Part shown: positions 36,101 to 49,203 of the stretch, one piece after another
How positions within the stretch are numbered: the first letter of the stretch is position 1
Layout of the letters: every line of letters starts with the position of its first letter
Assembly (NCBI GenBank): GCA_038025085.1
Contig: CM076145.1
Coordinates: forward strand, 12,683,000-12,746,999
Direction: 5' to 3'
DNA length: 64,000 nucleotides
Source of the DNA: Tetragonia tetragonoides
Taxonomy: Eukaryota > Streptophyta > Magnoliopsida > Caryophyllales > Aizoaceae
Notes under the pieces: model-generated
Seen by the model: the letters and a program-made list of their open reading frames with translations, nothing else
The model's database searches: none
Told to the model about the DNA's origin: nothing
Program-made: the position numbers and the translations under genes

Positions 36101-39100
36101 AGCTTCAACTCAAGCTTTTGAATGCATTTACGCATTTTAAAAGCTCATAGGACTAGGGTGAAAGAGATTGAATTCTTTTGTGTTGTATATCAGAAGAAAG
36201 CACTTAAATTCTTTGTTTGCATTCATTTGAGTGAGAAACTACACCAAGGATGTTTACAAGTACAAACAAGCTTCAACTAAAGCTTTTGAATGCTTTTACG
36301 CATTTTAAAAGCTCATACGACTTGGGTGAAAGAGATTGAGTTCTTTTGTGCTGTATATTAAGAGAAAGCACCCAAATGCTTTCTTTGCATTCATTTGAGT
36401 GAGAAAATACACCAAGGATGTTTACAGGTACAAACAAGTTTCAACTCAGGCTTTTGAATGCATTTACGCGTTTTGACAGCTCTTACGACTAGGGTGAAAG
36501 AGATTGCGTTCTTTTTGTGTTGTATATAAAGACAAAGCACCCAAATGCTTTGTTTGCATTCATATGAGTGAGAAACTACACCAAGGATGTTTACAAGTAT
36601 AAACAAGCTTCAACTCAAGCTTTTGAATGCATTTACGTGTTTTAACAGCTCTTACGACTAGGTGAAAGAGATTGAGTTGTTTTGTGTTTTATATTAAGAG
36701 AAAGCACCCAAATGCTTAGTTTGCATTCATTTGAGAGAGAAACTACACGAAGGATGTTTACAAGTACAAACAAGCTTCAACTCAAGCTTTTGAATGCATT
36801 TACGCGTTTTAACATCTCTTACGACTAGGTAGAAAGAGATTGAGTTCTTTTGTGTTGTATATTAAGAGAAAGCACTTAAATGCTTTGTTTGCAATCATTT
36901 GAGTGAGAAACTACACCAAGGATGTTTACAAGTACAAACAAGCTTCATCTCAAGCTTTTGATGCATTTACGCGTTTTAACAGCTCCTATAACTAGGTGGA
37001 AAGAGATTGAGTTCTTTTGTGTTGTATATTAAGAGAAAGCACTTAAATGCTATGGTTGCATTCATTTGAGTGTGAAACTACACCAAGTATGGTTACAAGT
37101 ACAAACAAGCATCAACTCAAGCTTTTCAATGCATTTACGCGTTTTAACAGCTCATACGACTAGGTGAAAGAGATTGAGTTCTTTTGTGTTGTATATTAAG
37201 AGAAAACACTTAAATGCTTTCTTTTCATTCATTTGAGTGTGAAAAAAAGCCAAGGACGTTTACAAGAACAAACAAGCTTCAACTCGTGCTTTTGAATGGT
37301 TTGACGCGTTTTAAAAGCTCATACGACTAGGGTGAAAGAGATTGAGTTCTTTTGGGTTGTATATTAAGAGAAAGCACCCAAATGCCTTTTTCCCATTCAT
37401 TTGAGTGAGAAACTACGCCAAGGATGTTTACAGGTACAAACAAGCTTCAACTCAAGTTTTTGAATGCATTTAAGCGTTTTAACAGCTCTTACGACTAGCC
37501 AAAAAGAGACTGAGTTCTTTTGTGTTGTATATTAAGAAAAAGCACACAAATGCTTTGTTTACATTCATTTGAGAGTGAAACTATACCAAGGATGTTTACA
37601 ACTATAAACAAGCTTCAACTCCAGCTTTTGAATGCATTTACGCGTTTTAAAAGCTCATACAACACGGGTGAAAGAGATTGAGTTCTTTTGGGTTGTATAT
37701 TAAGTGAAACATTCAAATGCTTTATTTGCATTCACTTGAGTGAGAAACTACACCAAGGATGTTTACAAGTGCAAAAAAGCTTCAACTCAAGCTTTTGAAT
37801 GCATTTACGCGTTTTAACAGCTTTTACGACTAGGGTGAAATAGAATGAGTTCATTTGTGTTGTATATTAAGTGAAAGAACCCAAAAGCTTTCTTTGCATT
37901 TAATTGAGTGAGAAACTACACCAAGGATGTTTACAAGTACAAACAAGCTTCAACTCAAGCTTTTGAATGCAGTTACGTGTTTTCAGAGCTCTTACGACTT
38001 GGGTGAAAGAGATTGACTTCTTTTCTGTTGTATATTAAGACAAAGCACTTAAATGCTTTGTTTGCATTCATTTGAGTGTGAAACTACACGAAGGATGTTT
38101 ACAAGTACAAACAAGCTTCAACTCTAGATTTTGAATGGTTTTTACGCGTTTTAAAAGCTCATACGACTAGGGTGAAAGAGATTAAGTTCTTTTGTGTTGT
38201 ATATTAAGAGAAAGCACCCAAATGCTTTGTTTGCACTCATATGAATGTGACAATACACCAAGGATGTTTACTAGTACAAACAAGCTTCAACTCAAGTGTT
38301 TGAATGGTTTTACGCGTTTTAAATGCTCATACGACTAGGGTGAAAGAGATTGAGTTCTTTTGTGTTGTATATTAAGAGAAAGCACCCAAATGCTTTGTTT
38401 ACATTATTTGAGTGTGAAACTACACCAAGAATGTTTACAAGTACAAACAAGCTTCAACTCAAGCTTTTTAATGCATTTACGCGTTTTAACAGCTCATACT
38501 ACTAGCGTGAAAGAGATTGAGTTCTTTTGTGTTGTATATCAGGAATGCACTTAAATGCTTTATTTTCATTCATTTGAGTGTGAAACTACACCAAGGATGT
38601 TTACAAGTACAAACAAGTTTCAACTCAAGCTTTTGAATGCATTTACGCGTTTTAAAAGCTCATACGACTAGGGTGAAAGAGATTGAGTTCTTTTGTGTTA
38701 TATATCAGAAGAAAGCACTTAAATTCTTTGTTTTCATTCATTTGAGTGTGAAACTACACCAAGGATGTTTACAAGTACAAACAAGATTCAACTCAAGCTT
38801 TTGAATGCATTTACGCGTTTTAAAAGCTCATACGATTTGGGTGAAAGAGATTGAGTTCTTTTGTGTTGTATAATAAGAGAAAGCACCCAAATGCTTTCTT
38901 TGCATTCATTTGAGTGAGAAAATACACCAAGGATGTTTACAGGTACAAACAAGCTTCAACTCAAGCTTTTGAATGCATTTACGCGTTTTGACAGCTCTTA
39001 CGACTAGGTGAAAGAGATTGAGTTATTTTGTGTTGTATATTAAGAGAAAGCACCTAAAGGCTTTGTTTGCATTCATTTGAGTGAGAAACTAAACGAAGGA

Positions 39101-41571
39101 TGTTTACAAGTACAAACAAGCATCAACTCAAGCTTTTGAATCCATTTACGTGTTTTAACAGCTCTTACGACTTGGGTGAAAGAGATTGAGTTCTTTTCTG
39201 TTGTATATTAAGAGAAAGCACCCAAATGCTTTCTTTGCATTCATTTGAGTGAGAAAATACACCAAGGATGTTTACAGGTATAAACAAGCTTCAACTCAAG
39301 CTTTTGAATGCATTTACGCGTTTTAACAGCTCTTACGACTAGGGTGAAAGAGATTGAGTTCATTTGTGTTGTATATTAAGACAAAGCACTTAAATGCTTT
39401 GTTTGCATTCATTTGAGTGTGAAACTACACCAAGGATGTTTACAAGTACAAACAAGCATCAACTCAAGCTTTTGAATGCTTTTACGCGTTTTAATAGATC
39501 TTACGACTAGGTGAAAGAGATTGAGTTCTTTTGTGTTGTATATTAAGAGAAAGCACCTAAATGCTTTGTTTGTATTCATTTGAGTGTGAAACTACACCAA
39601 GTATGTTTACAAGTACAATCAAGCTTCAACTCAAGCTTTTGAATGCATTTACGCGTTTTAAAAGCTCATACGACTAGGGTGAAAGAGATTGAGTTCTTTT
39701 CTGTTGTATATTAAGAGAAAGCACCCAAATGCTTTGTTTGCATTCATTTTAGTGAGAAACTAAACCAAGGATGTTTACAAGTATAAACAAGCTTCAACTC
39801 AAGCTTTTGAATGCCTATACGCGTTTTAACAGCGCTTACGACTAGGTGAAAGAGATTGAGTTGTTTTGTGTTTTATATTAAGAGAAAGCACCCAAATGCT
39901 TAGTTTGCATTCATTTGAGAGAGAAACTACAGCAAGGATGTTTACAAGTACAAACAACCTTCAACTCAAGCTTTTGAATGCATTTACGCGTTTTAACAGC
40001 TCCTACGACTAGGTTGAAAGAGATTGAGTTCTTTTGTGTTGTATATTAAGAGAAAGCACCCAAATGCTTTGTTTGCATTCATTTGAGTTAGAAACTACAC
40101 CAAGGATGTTTAAAAGTATAAACAAGCTTCAACTCAAGTTTTTGAAAGCATTTACGCGTTTTAAAAGCTCATACGACTAGGTTGAAATAGGTTGACTTCT
40201 TTTGTGTTTTATATTAAGAGAAAGCTCCCAAATGCTTTGTTTGCATTCATTTGAGTGTGAAACTATGCCAAGGATGTTTACAAGTATAAAAAAGCTTCAA
40301 CTGAAGCTTTTGGATGGTTTTACGCGTTTTAAAATCACATTCGACTAGGGTGAAAGAGATTGTGTTGTTTTGTGTTGTGTTTTATATTAAGAGAAAGCAC
40401 CCAAATGCTTTGTTTGCATTCATTTGAGTGAGAAACTACACAAAGGATGTTTACAAGAACAAACAAGCATCAACAGAAGCTTTTGAATCCATTTACGCGT
40501 TTTAACAGCTCTTACGACTTGGGTGAAAGAGATTGAGTTCTTTTGTGTTGTATATTAAGAGCAAGCACCAAAATGCTTTGTTTGCATTCATTTGGGTGTG
40601 AAACTACACCAAGGATATTTACAAGCACAAACAAGCTTCAACTCAAGCTTTTGAATGCATTTACGCGTTTTAATATCTCATACGACTAGGGTGAAAGAGT
40701 TGAGTTATTTTGTGTTATATATTAAGAGAAAGCACTTAAATGCTTTGTTTTCATTCATTTGGGTGTGAAACTACACCAAGGATGTTTACAAGTACAAACA
40801 AGCTTCAACTCAAGCTTTTGAATGCATTTACGCGTTTTAAAATCTGATACGACTAGGGTGAAAGAGATTGAGTTCTTTTGTGTTGTATATTAAGAGAAAG
40901 CACTTAAATGCTTTGTTTTCATTCATTTGAGTGTGAAACTATGCCAAGGATGTTTACAAGTATAATCAAGCTTCAACTCAAGCTTTTGAATGCATTTACG
41001 CGTTTTAAAATCTGATACGACTAGGGTGAAAGAGATTGAGTTCTTTTGTGTTGTATATTAGGAGAAAGCACTTAAATGCTTTGTTTCATTCATTTGAGTG
41101 TGAAACTATGACAAGGATGTTTAGAAGTACAAACAAGCTTCAATTCAAGCTTTTGGATGGTTTTACGCGTTTTCACAGCTCTTACGACTTGGGTGAAAGA
41201 GATTGAGTTCTTTTGTGTTGTATATTAAGAGAAAGCACACAACTGCTTTGTTTGCATTCATTTGAGTGTGAAACTACACCAAGGATGTTTACAAGTACAA
41301 ACAAGCTTCAACTCAAGCTTTTGAATGCATTTACGCGTTTTAACAGCTCTTACGACTAGGTGAAAGGGATTGAGTTGTTTTGTGTTGTGTTGTATATTAA
41401 GAGAAAGCACCCAAATGCTTTGTTTGCATTCATTTGAGTGAGAAACTACACAAAGGATGTTTACAAGTACAAACAAGCATCAACTTAAGCTTTTGAATCC
41501 ATTTACGCGTTTTAACAGCTCTTACGACTAGGGTGAAAGAGATTGAGTTCTTTTGTGTTGTATATTAAGAG

Positions 41572-42390
41572 TGATGCATAAAACTCAACGGATTTACGCA
41601 ACACAACGGCTAATGAACTCGTTCTCTAACCAAAGATAAAATCTTTTGTGGGTTTTTGTGTTTATATCAAAGGAAAGCAATAAAGGATATGACTTGGATA
41701 AAGTTTCCACCACCAAGCCTAAACAACTTGATTAATTCAAGGCTAAAGTACTTAAACACCACCAGGAAAGAATCAATTCGACGAAAACCAGAGTAACTAG
41801 TGATAAAGCAAATTAAGCACTACACTAATTACAAATAGCATTCGGTTTCCTATTCCTCTCAAGAACACTCAAGCAATAAAGCACTATGCATTTTAGAGAA
41901 AGAATAAACCAAGCTCAAAGGCTTAAAAGAGATAACACTCTCATTTTCATATTCTTTATCATCATAGTATTCGTCTTTTCGGCTACAAGGCTGCCTCTAC
42001 ATATATAGGGGGAGGAAAGGGTTCCTAAATGACCTAGGAAGCACCTAGAATGTATCCTTACTGCCCAAGGCTCAGTAAAGAGCTGTTAGGAGGACCACAA
42101 GGCTCCTAATAGGCGCAAAGCTCGCTTGAAAGTGACAGCAAGCTATTACCTTGTACTATTGGGACCACTACATTAAATGCATTGATTTAATGGTCCTCTA
42201 GGCCTTTCACTCTCAGCATGTGACTCCTTATCCCTTTAGCAACGTGATTAAGCTATTACAAAGCTGGAAAACAAATTACAAATGCAAACTAGGCTGTACG
42301 GACTAATTAGGACTAAATGCATGCTAAAATTAACTAATAGCTAAATGCTTTATTTTGCAAGATAACAAGCCCTCAAATGCTCCTACATCA
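41572..42390 (-). mobile_element. Solo LTR of a third family
   Basis: An 819 bp non-satellite insert. It reads TGATGTAGGAGC...ATGCATCA on the minus strand, close to the LTR ends of E1 and E4 but otherwise not similar by eye. AGAG flanks it on both sides (41568-41571, 42391-42394); the duplication is AAGAG if the terminal A is counted as shared. There is no internal region and no long ORF, so it is a solo LTR left by LTR-LTR recombination or the only LTR present. A TATATATG motif near 42000 on the minus strand could be its TATA box. Confidence 0.8.
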
Positions 42391-45300
42391 AGAGAAAGCA
42401 CCCAAATGCTTTGTTTGCATTCATTTAAGTGAGAAACTACACCAAGGATGTTTACAAGTATAAACAAACTTCAACTCAAGCTTTTGAATGCATTTACGCG
42501 TTTTAAAAGCTCATACGACTAGGGTGAACTTTTGTGTTGTATATTAACAGAAAGCACTTAAATGCTTTGTTTGCATTCATTTGGGTGTGACTACACCAAG
42601 GATGTTTACAAATACAAACAAGCTTCAACTCAAGCTTTTGAATGCATTTACGCATTTTAAAATCTCATACGACTAGGGTGAAAGAGATTGAGTTGTTTTG
42701 TGTTGTATATTAAGAGAAAGCACCCAAATGCTTTGTTTGCATTCATTTGAGAGAGAAACTTCACCAAGGATGTTTACAAGTACAAACAAGCTTCAACTCA
42801 AGCTTTTGAATGCATTGACGCGTTTTAACAGCTCTTACGACTAGGGTGAAAGAGATTGAGTTCTTTTGTGTTGTTTATTAAGAGAAAGCACTTAAATGCT
42901 ATGTTTGCATTCATTTGAGTTTGAAACAACACCAATTATGTTTACAAGTACAAAAAAGCATCAACTCAAGCTTTTCAAAGCCTTTACGCGTTTTAACAGC
43001 TCTTACGACTAGGTGAAAGAGATTGAGTTCTTTTGTGTTTTAAATTAAGAGAAAGCACTTAAATGCTTTCTTTTCATTCATTTGAGTGTGAAACTATGCC
43101 AAGGATGTTTGCAAGTACAAACAAGCTTCAACTCAAGCTTGTGAATGGTTTATCGTGTTTTAACATCTCTTACGACTAGGTGAGAGATTAAGTTCTTTTG
43201 TGTTGTATACTAAGAGAAAGCACCCAAATGCTTTGTTTGCATTCATTTGAGTGTGAAACTACATCAAGGAGGTTTTTACAAGTACAAATAAGCTTCAACT
43301 CAAGCTTTTGAATGGTTTTACGCGTTTTAAAAGCTCATACGACTAGGGTGAGAGAGATTGAGTTCTTTTGTGTTGTATATTAAGAGAAAGCACTTAAATG
43401 CTTTGTTTGCATTCATTTGGGTGTGAAACTACACCAAGTATGTTTACATGTACAAACAAGCTTCAACTCAAGGTTTTGAATGCATTTACGCGTTTTAAAA
43501 GCTCACACGACTAGGGTGAAAGAGATTGAGTTCTTTTGTGTTGTATATTAAGAGAAAGCACCCAAATGCTTTGTTTGCATTCATTTTAGTGTGAAACTAC
43601 ACCAAGGATGTTTACAAGTACAAACAAGCTTCAACTCAAGCTTTTTAGTGCATTTACGCGTTTTTAAAGCTCATACGACTAGGGTGAAAGAGATTGAGTT
43701 CTTTTGTGTTGTATATAAAGAGAAAGCACCCAAATGCTTTGTTTGCATTTATGCGTTTTAAAAGCTCATACGACTAGGGTGAAAGAGATTGAGTTCTTTT
43801 GTGTTGTATATTAAGAGAAAGCACCCAAATGCTTTGTTTGCATTCATTTGTGTGTTAAACTATACCAAGGATGTTTACAAGTGCAAACAAGCTTCAACTC
43901 AGGCTTTTGAATGCAATTACGCATTTTATAAGCTCATACGACTAGGGTGAAAGAGATTGAGTTCTTTTGTGTTGTATATTAAGAGAAAGCACCCAAATTC
44001 TTTGTTTGCATTCATTTGATTGTGAAACTACACCAAGGATGTTTACAAGTACAAACAAGCTTCAACTCAAGCTTTTGAATGCATTTACGAGTTTAACAGC
44101 TCTTACGACTAGGTGAAAGAGATTGAGTTCTTTCGTGTTGTATATCAAGAGAAAGCACCCAAATGGTTTATTTGCATTCATTTGAGTGAGAAACTACACC
44201 AAGGATGTTTATTAGTACAAACAACCTTCAAGTCAAGTTTTGAAAGCATTAACGCGTTTTAAAAGCTCAATTGACAAGGGTGAAAGAGATTGAGTTCTTT
44301 GTGTTGTATTTTAAGAGAAAGCACCCAAATGCTTTGCTTGCATTCATTTGAGTGAGAAACTACACCAAGGATGTTTACAAGTACAAACAAGCTTCAACTC
44401 AAGCTTTTGAGTGCATTTACGCGTTTTTAAAGCTCATACGACTAGAGTGAAAGAGATTGAGTTCTTTTGTGTTGTATATAAAGAGAAAGCACCCAAATGC
44501 TTTGTTTGCATTCATTTAAGTGTGAAACTACACCAAGAATGTTTACAAGTACAAACAAGCATCAACTCAAGGTTTTCAATGCATTTACGCGTTTTTAAAG
44601 CTCATACGACTAGGGTGAAAGAGATTGAGTTCTTTTGTGTTGTATATAAAGAGAAAGCACCCAAATGCTTTGTTTGCATTTACGCGTTTTAAAAGCTCAT
44701 ACGACTAGGGTGAAAGAGATTGAGTTCTTTTGTGTTGTATATTAAGAGAAAGCACCCAAATGCTTTGTTTGCATTCATTTGTGTGTTAAACTATACCAAG
44801 GATGTTTACAAGTGCAAACAAGCTTCAACTCAGGCTTTTGAATGCAATTACGCATTTTAAAAGCTCACACGACTAGGGTGAAAGAGATTGAGTTCTTTTG
44901 TGTTGTATATTAAGAGAAAGCACCCAAATGCTTTGTTTGCATTCATTTGGGTGTGAAACTACACCAAGTGTGTTTACATGTACAAACAAGCTTCAACTCA
45001 AGGTTTTGAATGCATTTACGCGTTTTAAAAGCTCACACGACTAGGGTGAAAGAGATTGAGTTCTTTTGTGTTGTATATTAAGAGAAAGCACCCAAATGCT
45101 TTGTTTGCATTCATTTTAGTGTGAAACTACACCAAGGATGTTTACAAGTACAAACAAGCTTCAACTCAAGCTTTTTAGTGCATTTACGCGTTTTTAAAGC
45201 TCATACGACTAGGGTGAAAGAGATTGAGTTCTTTTGTGTTGTATATAAAGAGAAAGCACCCAAATGCTTTGTTTGCATTTACGCGTTTTAAAAGCTCATA

Positions 45301-47673
45301 CGACTAGGGTGAAAGAGATTGAGTTCTTTTGTGTTGTATATTAAGAGAAAGCACCCAAATGCTTTGTTTGCATTCATTTGTGTGTTAAACTATACCAAGG
45401 ATGTTTACAAGTGCAAACAAGCTTCAACTCAGGCTTTTGAATGCAATTACGCATTTTATAAGCTCATACGGCTAGGGTGAAAGAGATTGAGTTCTTTTGT
45501 GTTGTATATTAAGAGAAAGCACCCAAATTCTTTGTTTGCATTCATTTGATTGTGAAACTACACCAAGGATGTTTACAAGTACAAACAAGCTTCAACTCAA
45601 GCTTTTGAATGCATTTACGAGTTTAACAGCTCTTACGACTAGGTGAAAGAGATTGAGTTCTTTTGTGTTGTATATCAAGAGAAAGCACCCAAATGGTTTA
45701 TTTGCATTCATTTGAGTGAGAAACTACACCAAGGATGTTTATTAGTACAAACAACCTTCAAGTCAAGTTTTGAAAGCATTAACGCGTTTTAAAAGCTCAA
45801 TTGACAAGGGTGAAAGAGATTGAGTTCTTTGTGTTGTATTTTAAGAGAAAGCACCCAAATGCTTTGCTTGCATTCATTTGAGTGAGAAACTACACCAAGG
45901 ATGTTTACAAGTACAAACAAGCTTCAACTCAAGCTTTTGAGTGCATTTACGCGTTTTTAAAGCTCATACGACTAGAGTGAAAGAGATTGAGTTCTTTTGT
46001 GTTGTATATAAAGAGAAAGCACCCAAATGCTTTGTTTGCATTCATTTAAGTGTGAAACTACACCAAGAATGTTTACAAGTACAAACAAGCATCAACTCAA
46101 GGTTTTGAATGCATTTACGCGTTTTAACATCTCCTACGACTAGGTGAAAGAGATTGAGTTCTTTTGTGTTGTATACTAAGAGAAAGCACCCAAATGCTTT
46201 GTTTGCATTCATTTGGGTGTGAAACTACACCAAGTATGTTTACAAGTACAAACAAGCTTCAACTCAAGCTTTTGAATGCATTTACACGTTTTAAGAGCTC
46301 ACACGACTAGGGTGAAGGAGATTGAGTTCTTTTGTGTTGTATATTAAGAGAAAGCACCCAAATGCTTTTTTTGCATTCATTTTAGTGTGAAACTACACCA
46401 AAGATGTTTACAAGTATAAAAAAGCATCAACTCAAGCTTTTCAATGCATTTACGCGTTTTAACAGCTCTTACGACTAGGTAAAAGAGATTGAGTTCTTTT
46501 GTGTTTTAAATTAAGAGAAAGCACTTAAATGCTTTGTTTGCATTCATTTGAGTGTGAAACTATGCCAAGGATGTTTACAAGTACAAACAAGCTTCAGCTC
46601 AAGCTTTTGAATGGTTTTACGCGTTTTAAAAGCTTATACGACTAGGGTGAAAGTGATTGAGTTCTTTTGCGTTGTATATTAAGAGAAAGCACCCAAATGC
46701 CTTCTTTGCATTAATTTGAGTGAGAAACTACACCAAGGATGTTTACAGGTACAAACAAGCTTCAACTCAAGTTTTTGAATGCATTTACGACTTTTAACAG
46801 CTCTTACGAGTAGGCGAAAAGAGATTGAGTTCTTTTGTGTTGTTTATTAAGAAAAAGCACACAATTGCTTTGTTTACATTCATTTGAGTGTGAAACTACA
46901 CCAAGGATGTTTACAACTACAAACAAGCTTCAACTCAAGCTTTTGAACACATTTACGCGTTTTAACAGCTCTTACAACTAGGTTGAAAGAGATTGAGTTC
47001 TTTTGTGTTGTATATTTACAGAAAGCACCCAAATGCTTTGCTTGCATTCATTTAAGGGAGAAACTACACCAAGCATGTTTACAAGTATAAACAAGCTTCA
47101 ACTCAAGCTTTTGAATGCATTTACGCGTTTTAAAAGCTCATACGACTAGGGTGAAAGAGATTGAGTTCTTTTGTGTTGTATATTAAGAGAAAGCACCCAA
47201 ATGCTTTGTTTGCATTCATTTTAGTGAGAAACTACACCAAGGATGTTTACAAGTATAAACAAGCTTCAACTCAAGCTTTTGAATGCATTTACGCGTTTTA
47301 ACAGCTCTTACGACTAGGTGAAAGAGTTTGAGTTGTTTTGTGTTGTATATTAAGAGAAAGCACCCAATTGCTTTGTTTGCATTCATTTGAGAAAGAAACT
47401 ACACCAAGGATATTTACAAGTACAAACAAGCGTCAACTCAAAATTTTGAATGCATTTACGCGTTTTTTAACAGCTCTTACAACTAGGGTGAAAGAGATTG
47501 AGTTCTTTTGTGTTGTATATTAAGAGAAAGCACTTAAATGCTATGTTTGCATTCATTTGAGTGTGAAACAACACCAAGTATGTTTACAAGTTCAAACAAG
47601 CATCAACTCAAGCTTTTCAATGTATTTAGGCGTTTTAACAGCTCTTACGACTAGGTGAAAGAGATTGAGTTCT
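42391..47673. repeat. ~168 bp tandem satellite, block V
   Basis: Continuous satellite between the solo LTR and E2, ending in GTTCT, the E2 target duplication. It contains the 1530 bp duplication with 95 bp short monomers. No gene is seen. Confidence 0.96.
43430..46100. repeat. 1530 bp duplication with short monomers
   Basis: 43430-44570 recurs at 44960-46100 with a 1530 bp offset, nearly base for base. Markers are CTATACCAAGG (43861, 44792, 45391) and AAAGCATTAACGCG (44244, 45774). Shortened monomers of about 95 bp, in which TTTGCATT joins directly to TACGCG or TATGCG, occur at about 43741, 44672 and 45271. Confidence 0.87.
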
Positions 47674-48199
47674 TGATACGAGTGTAACAAGCAACTCAAC
47701 TGAGCACAAGGAAGAAAGCATGGACGCTAATCAACTCTTTGCAAGCATTAGCACCATTGGTTATGTGGAGGCTCTCCAAATTGTACTATTCGAGTACACT
47801 TGTGAGCTGGCGCCAGGACCACAAAAACGGCTCCTTTTGAGAGCCTTATCTCATTGTGCCACCTTAGCTTGTTTCTAGAATGATCCTCTAGGGTTTTCAG
47901 CTTATAAATAGTATCCTTATCCTTGTACGAAAGCAGATTTGATGAATGAAAACACAAGATAGAGCTCTGCCTCTGTTCACAAGCTATGCTTGGGTATTTA
48001 CGCTTCTACTAATTCTTTCTTAGTGCTTAATTGCTTGGAGAGATTAGCAAGTGTGGGGATCCTCTTAGGCGACTAAACTTGTGCTTAATTGCTGAGTTTT
48101 GGAGTTAAGAGTTTAATTGCTTTATTTATCTAAACACAAAAACACAAAAAGAAGTCACTTTGTTTCATTCCGACGAGCTTGCTGTTTGTTTTCATATCA
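47674..48199 (+). repeat. E2 5' LTR, internally deleted
   Basis: 526 bp, TGATACGAG to CATATCA. Relative to the 3' LTR about 276 bp are missing at 47770-47776, between GGAGGCTCT and CCAAATTG. A TATAAATA motif remains at 47903-47910. Confidence 0.93.
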
Positions 48200-48202
48200 A
48201 TT

Positions 48203-48215
48203 TGGTATCAGAGGT
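48203..48215 (+). other. E2 primer-binding site
   Basis: TGGTATCAGAGG, initiator methionine tRNA type, with the last position differing from the AGAGCT in the other elements. E3 is inserted ten bases downstream. Confidence 0.85.
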
Positions 48216-48224
48216 TTGGCTATT

Positions 48225-49070
48225 TGATGCGGGAGCAAGTGAGCAATTTAAAGAAAAGAACCAAGAAACAAGCAAAGGAACAAATACTCTTGAATACATC
48301 GTGTTGCTTTCATGGTTATGCATTAATGTGGCTCCTACAAGCATGATTACATGGAGTTTCCATGCAAGGTTGGGATTCAAGCTCTTGTTATATGATCAAG
48401 TTCATTATGGAAAACCTCGTAATCTTGGCAGTTCTGACAATTGTTCGTATTTTTGCCATAACTCACTCACATGAAACCTAAACGTGATGATTCAAATCTC
48501 TGTGGAAAGATATGATCGAGATCTACAACATTTATGCTTTGCGTTTTCTATAATTCAAAGCGCAACATGGTTAAAAACGAGTTACAAGTTACGGAACATA
48601 TTCCTTGCGCGCGAAGGCAACGGCTTTAGTTTAGTTATTGTGTCCTAGTTTGCTTTTACTTGTTTAAACGTGATTTATTGTTTAGGAAAGATATAATCTG
48701 AATATAATTAGCATTAGGAGTCCATTAGGTATTAGGAAAGTTGTTAGTTAGTTCGGTTTACAATTGTAATCAGTTTCATAGTTAGTTTCCTACTTGGAAT
48801 AGGATTCCTAGTATCTTTAGATTTGTTTGTCTATAAATAGGGGAGATCACGAAATTGTAATATAGACTTTGATGATTAATGATTAATACGTGAGTATTTA
48901 CCCCCCTCAAATTGAGTGATTCAGTTTGAAACCCTTGTGTGTGATGCGCAAGTATTGTTCTTGAGTGATTCTTGAACGAAAACCCCAACCCCTTGAGTGA
49001 TTCGAGAGGTATATCCCTTTTATTACTTTTATTTATCAAAATACAGAAAATCCCAAAATAAATCACATCA
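48225..49070 (+). repeat. E3 5' LTR
   Basis: 846 bp, TGATGCGGGAGC to CACATCA. A TATAAATA motif is at 48832-48839. Confidence 0.96.
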
Positions 49071-49073
49071 ACT

Positions 49074-49086
49074 TGGTATCAGAGCT
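49074..49086 (+). other. E3 primer-binding site
   Basis: TGGTATCAGAGCT, three bases after the 5' LTR; initiator methionine tRNA type. Confidence 0.92.
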
Positions 49087-49203
49087 AAAGGTTTGAGCTT
49101 TCTTAAGCTTAAACAACCACGATCCTGAGCTTAAACACGACAACATCCACCCTTTGTCCAGGAAAACAGCCAAGAAACCCCCAATAAACCAACAACCGAA
49201 GCC

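Larger units (their letters stand above)
28942..41571. repeat. ~168 bp tandem satellite, block IV
   Basis: The longest uninterrupted satellite block after block I. It starts with the second TTA and ends at the solo LTR. From about 30750 to 38750 it is rich in a subtype reading TATATCAG(AAG)AAAGCACTTAAAT instead of TATATTAAGAGAAAGCACCCAAAT. It contains several shortened monomers (30215, 30491, 32390, 34426). No gene is seen. Confidence 0.96.
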
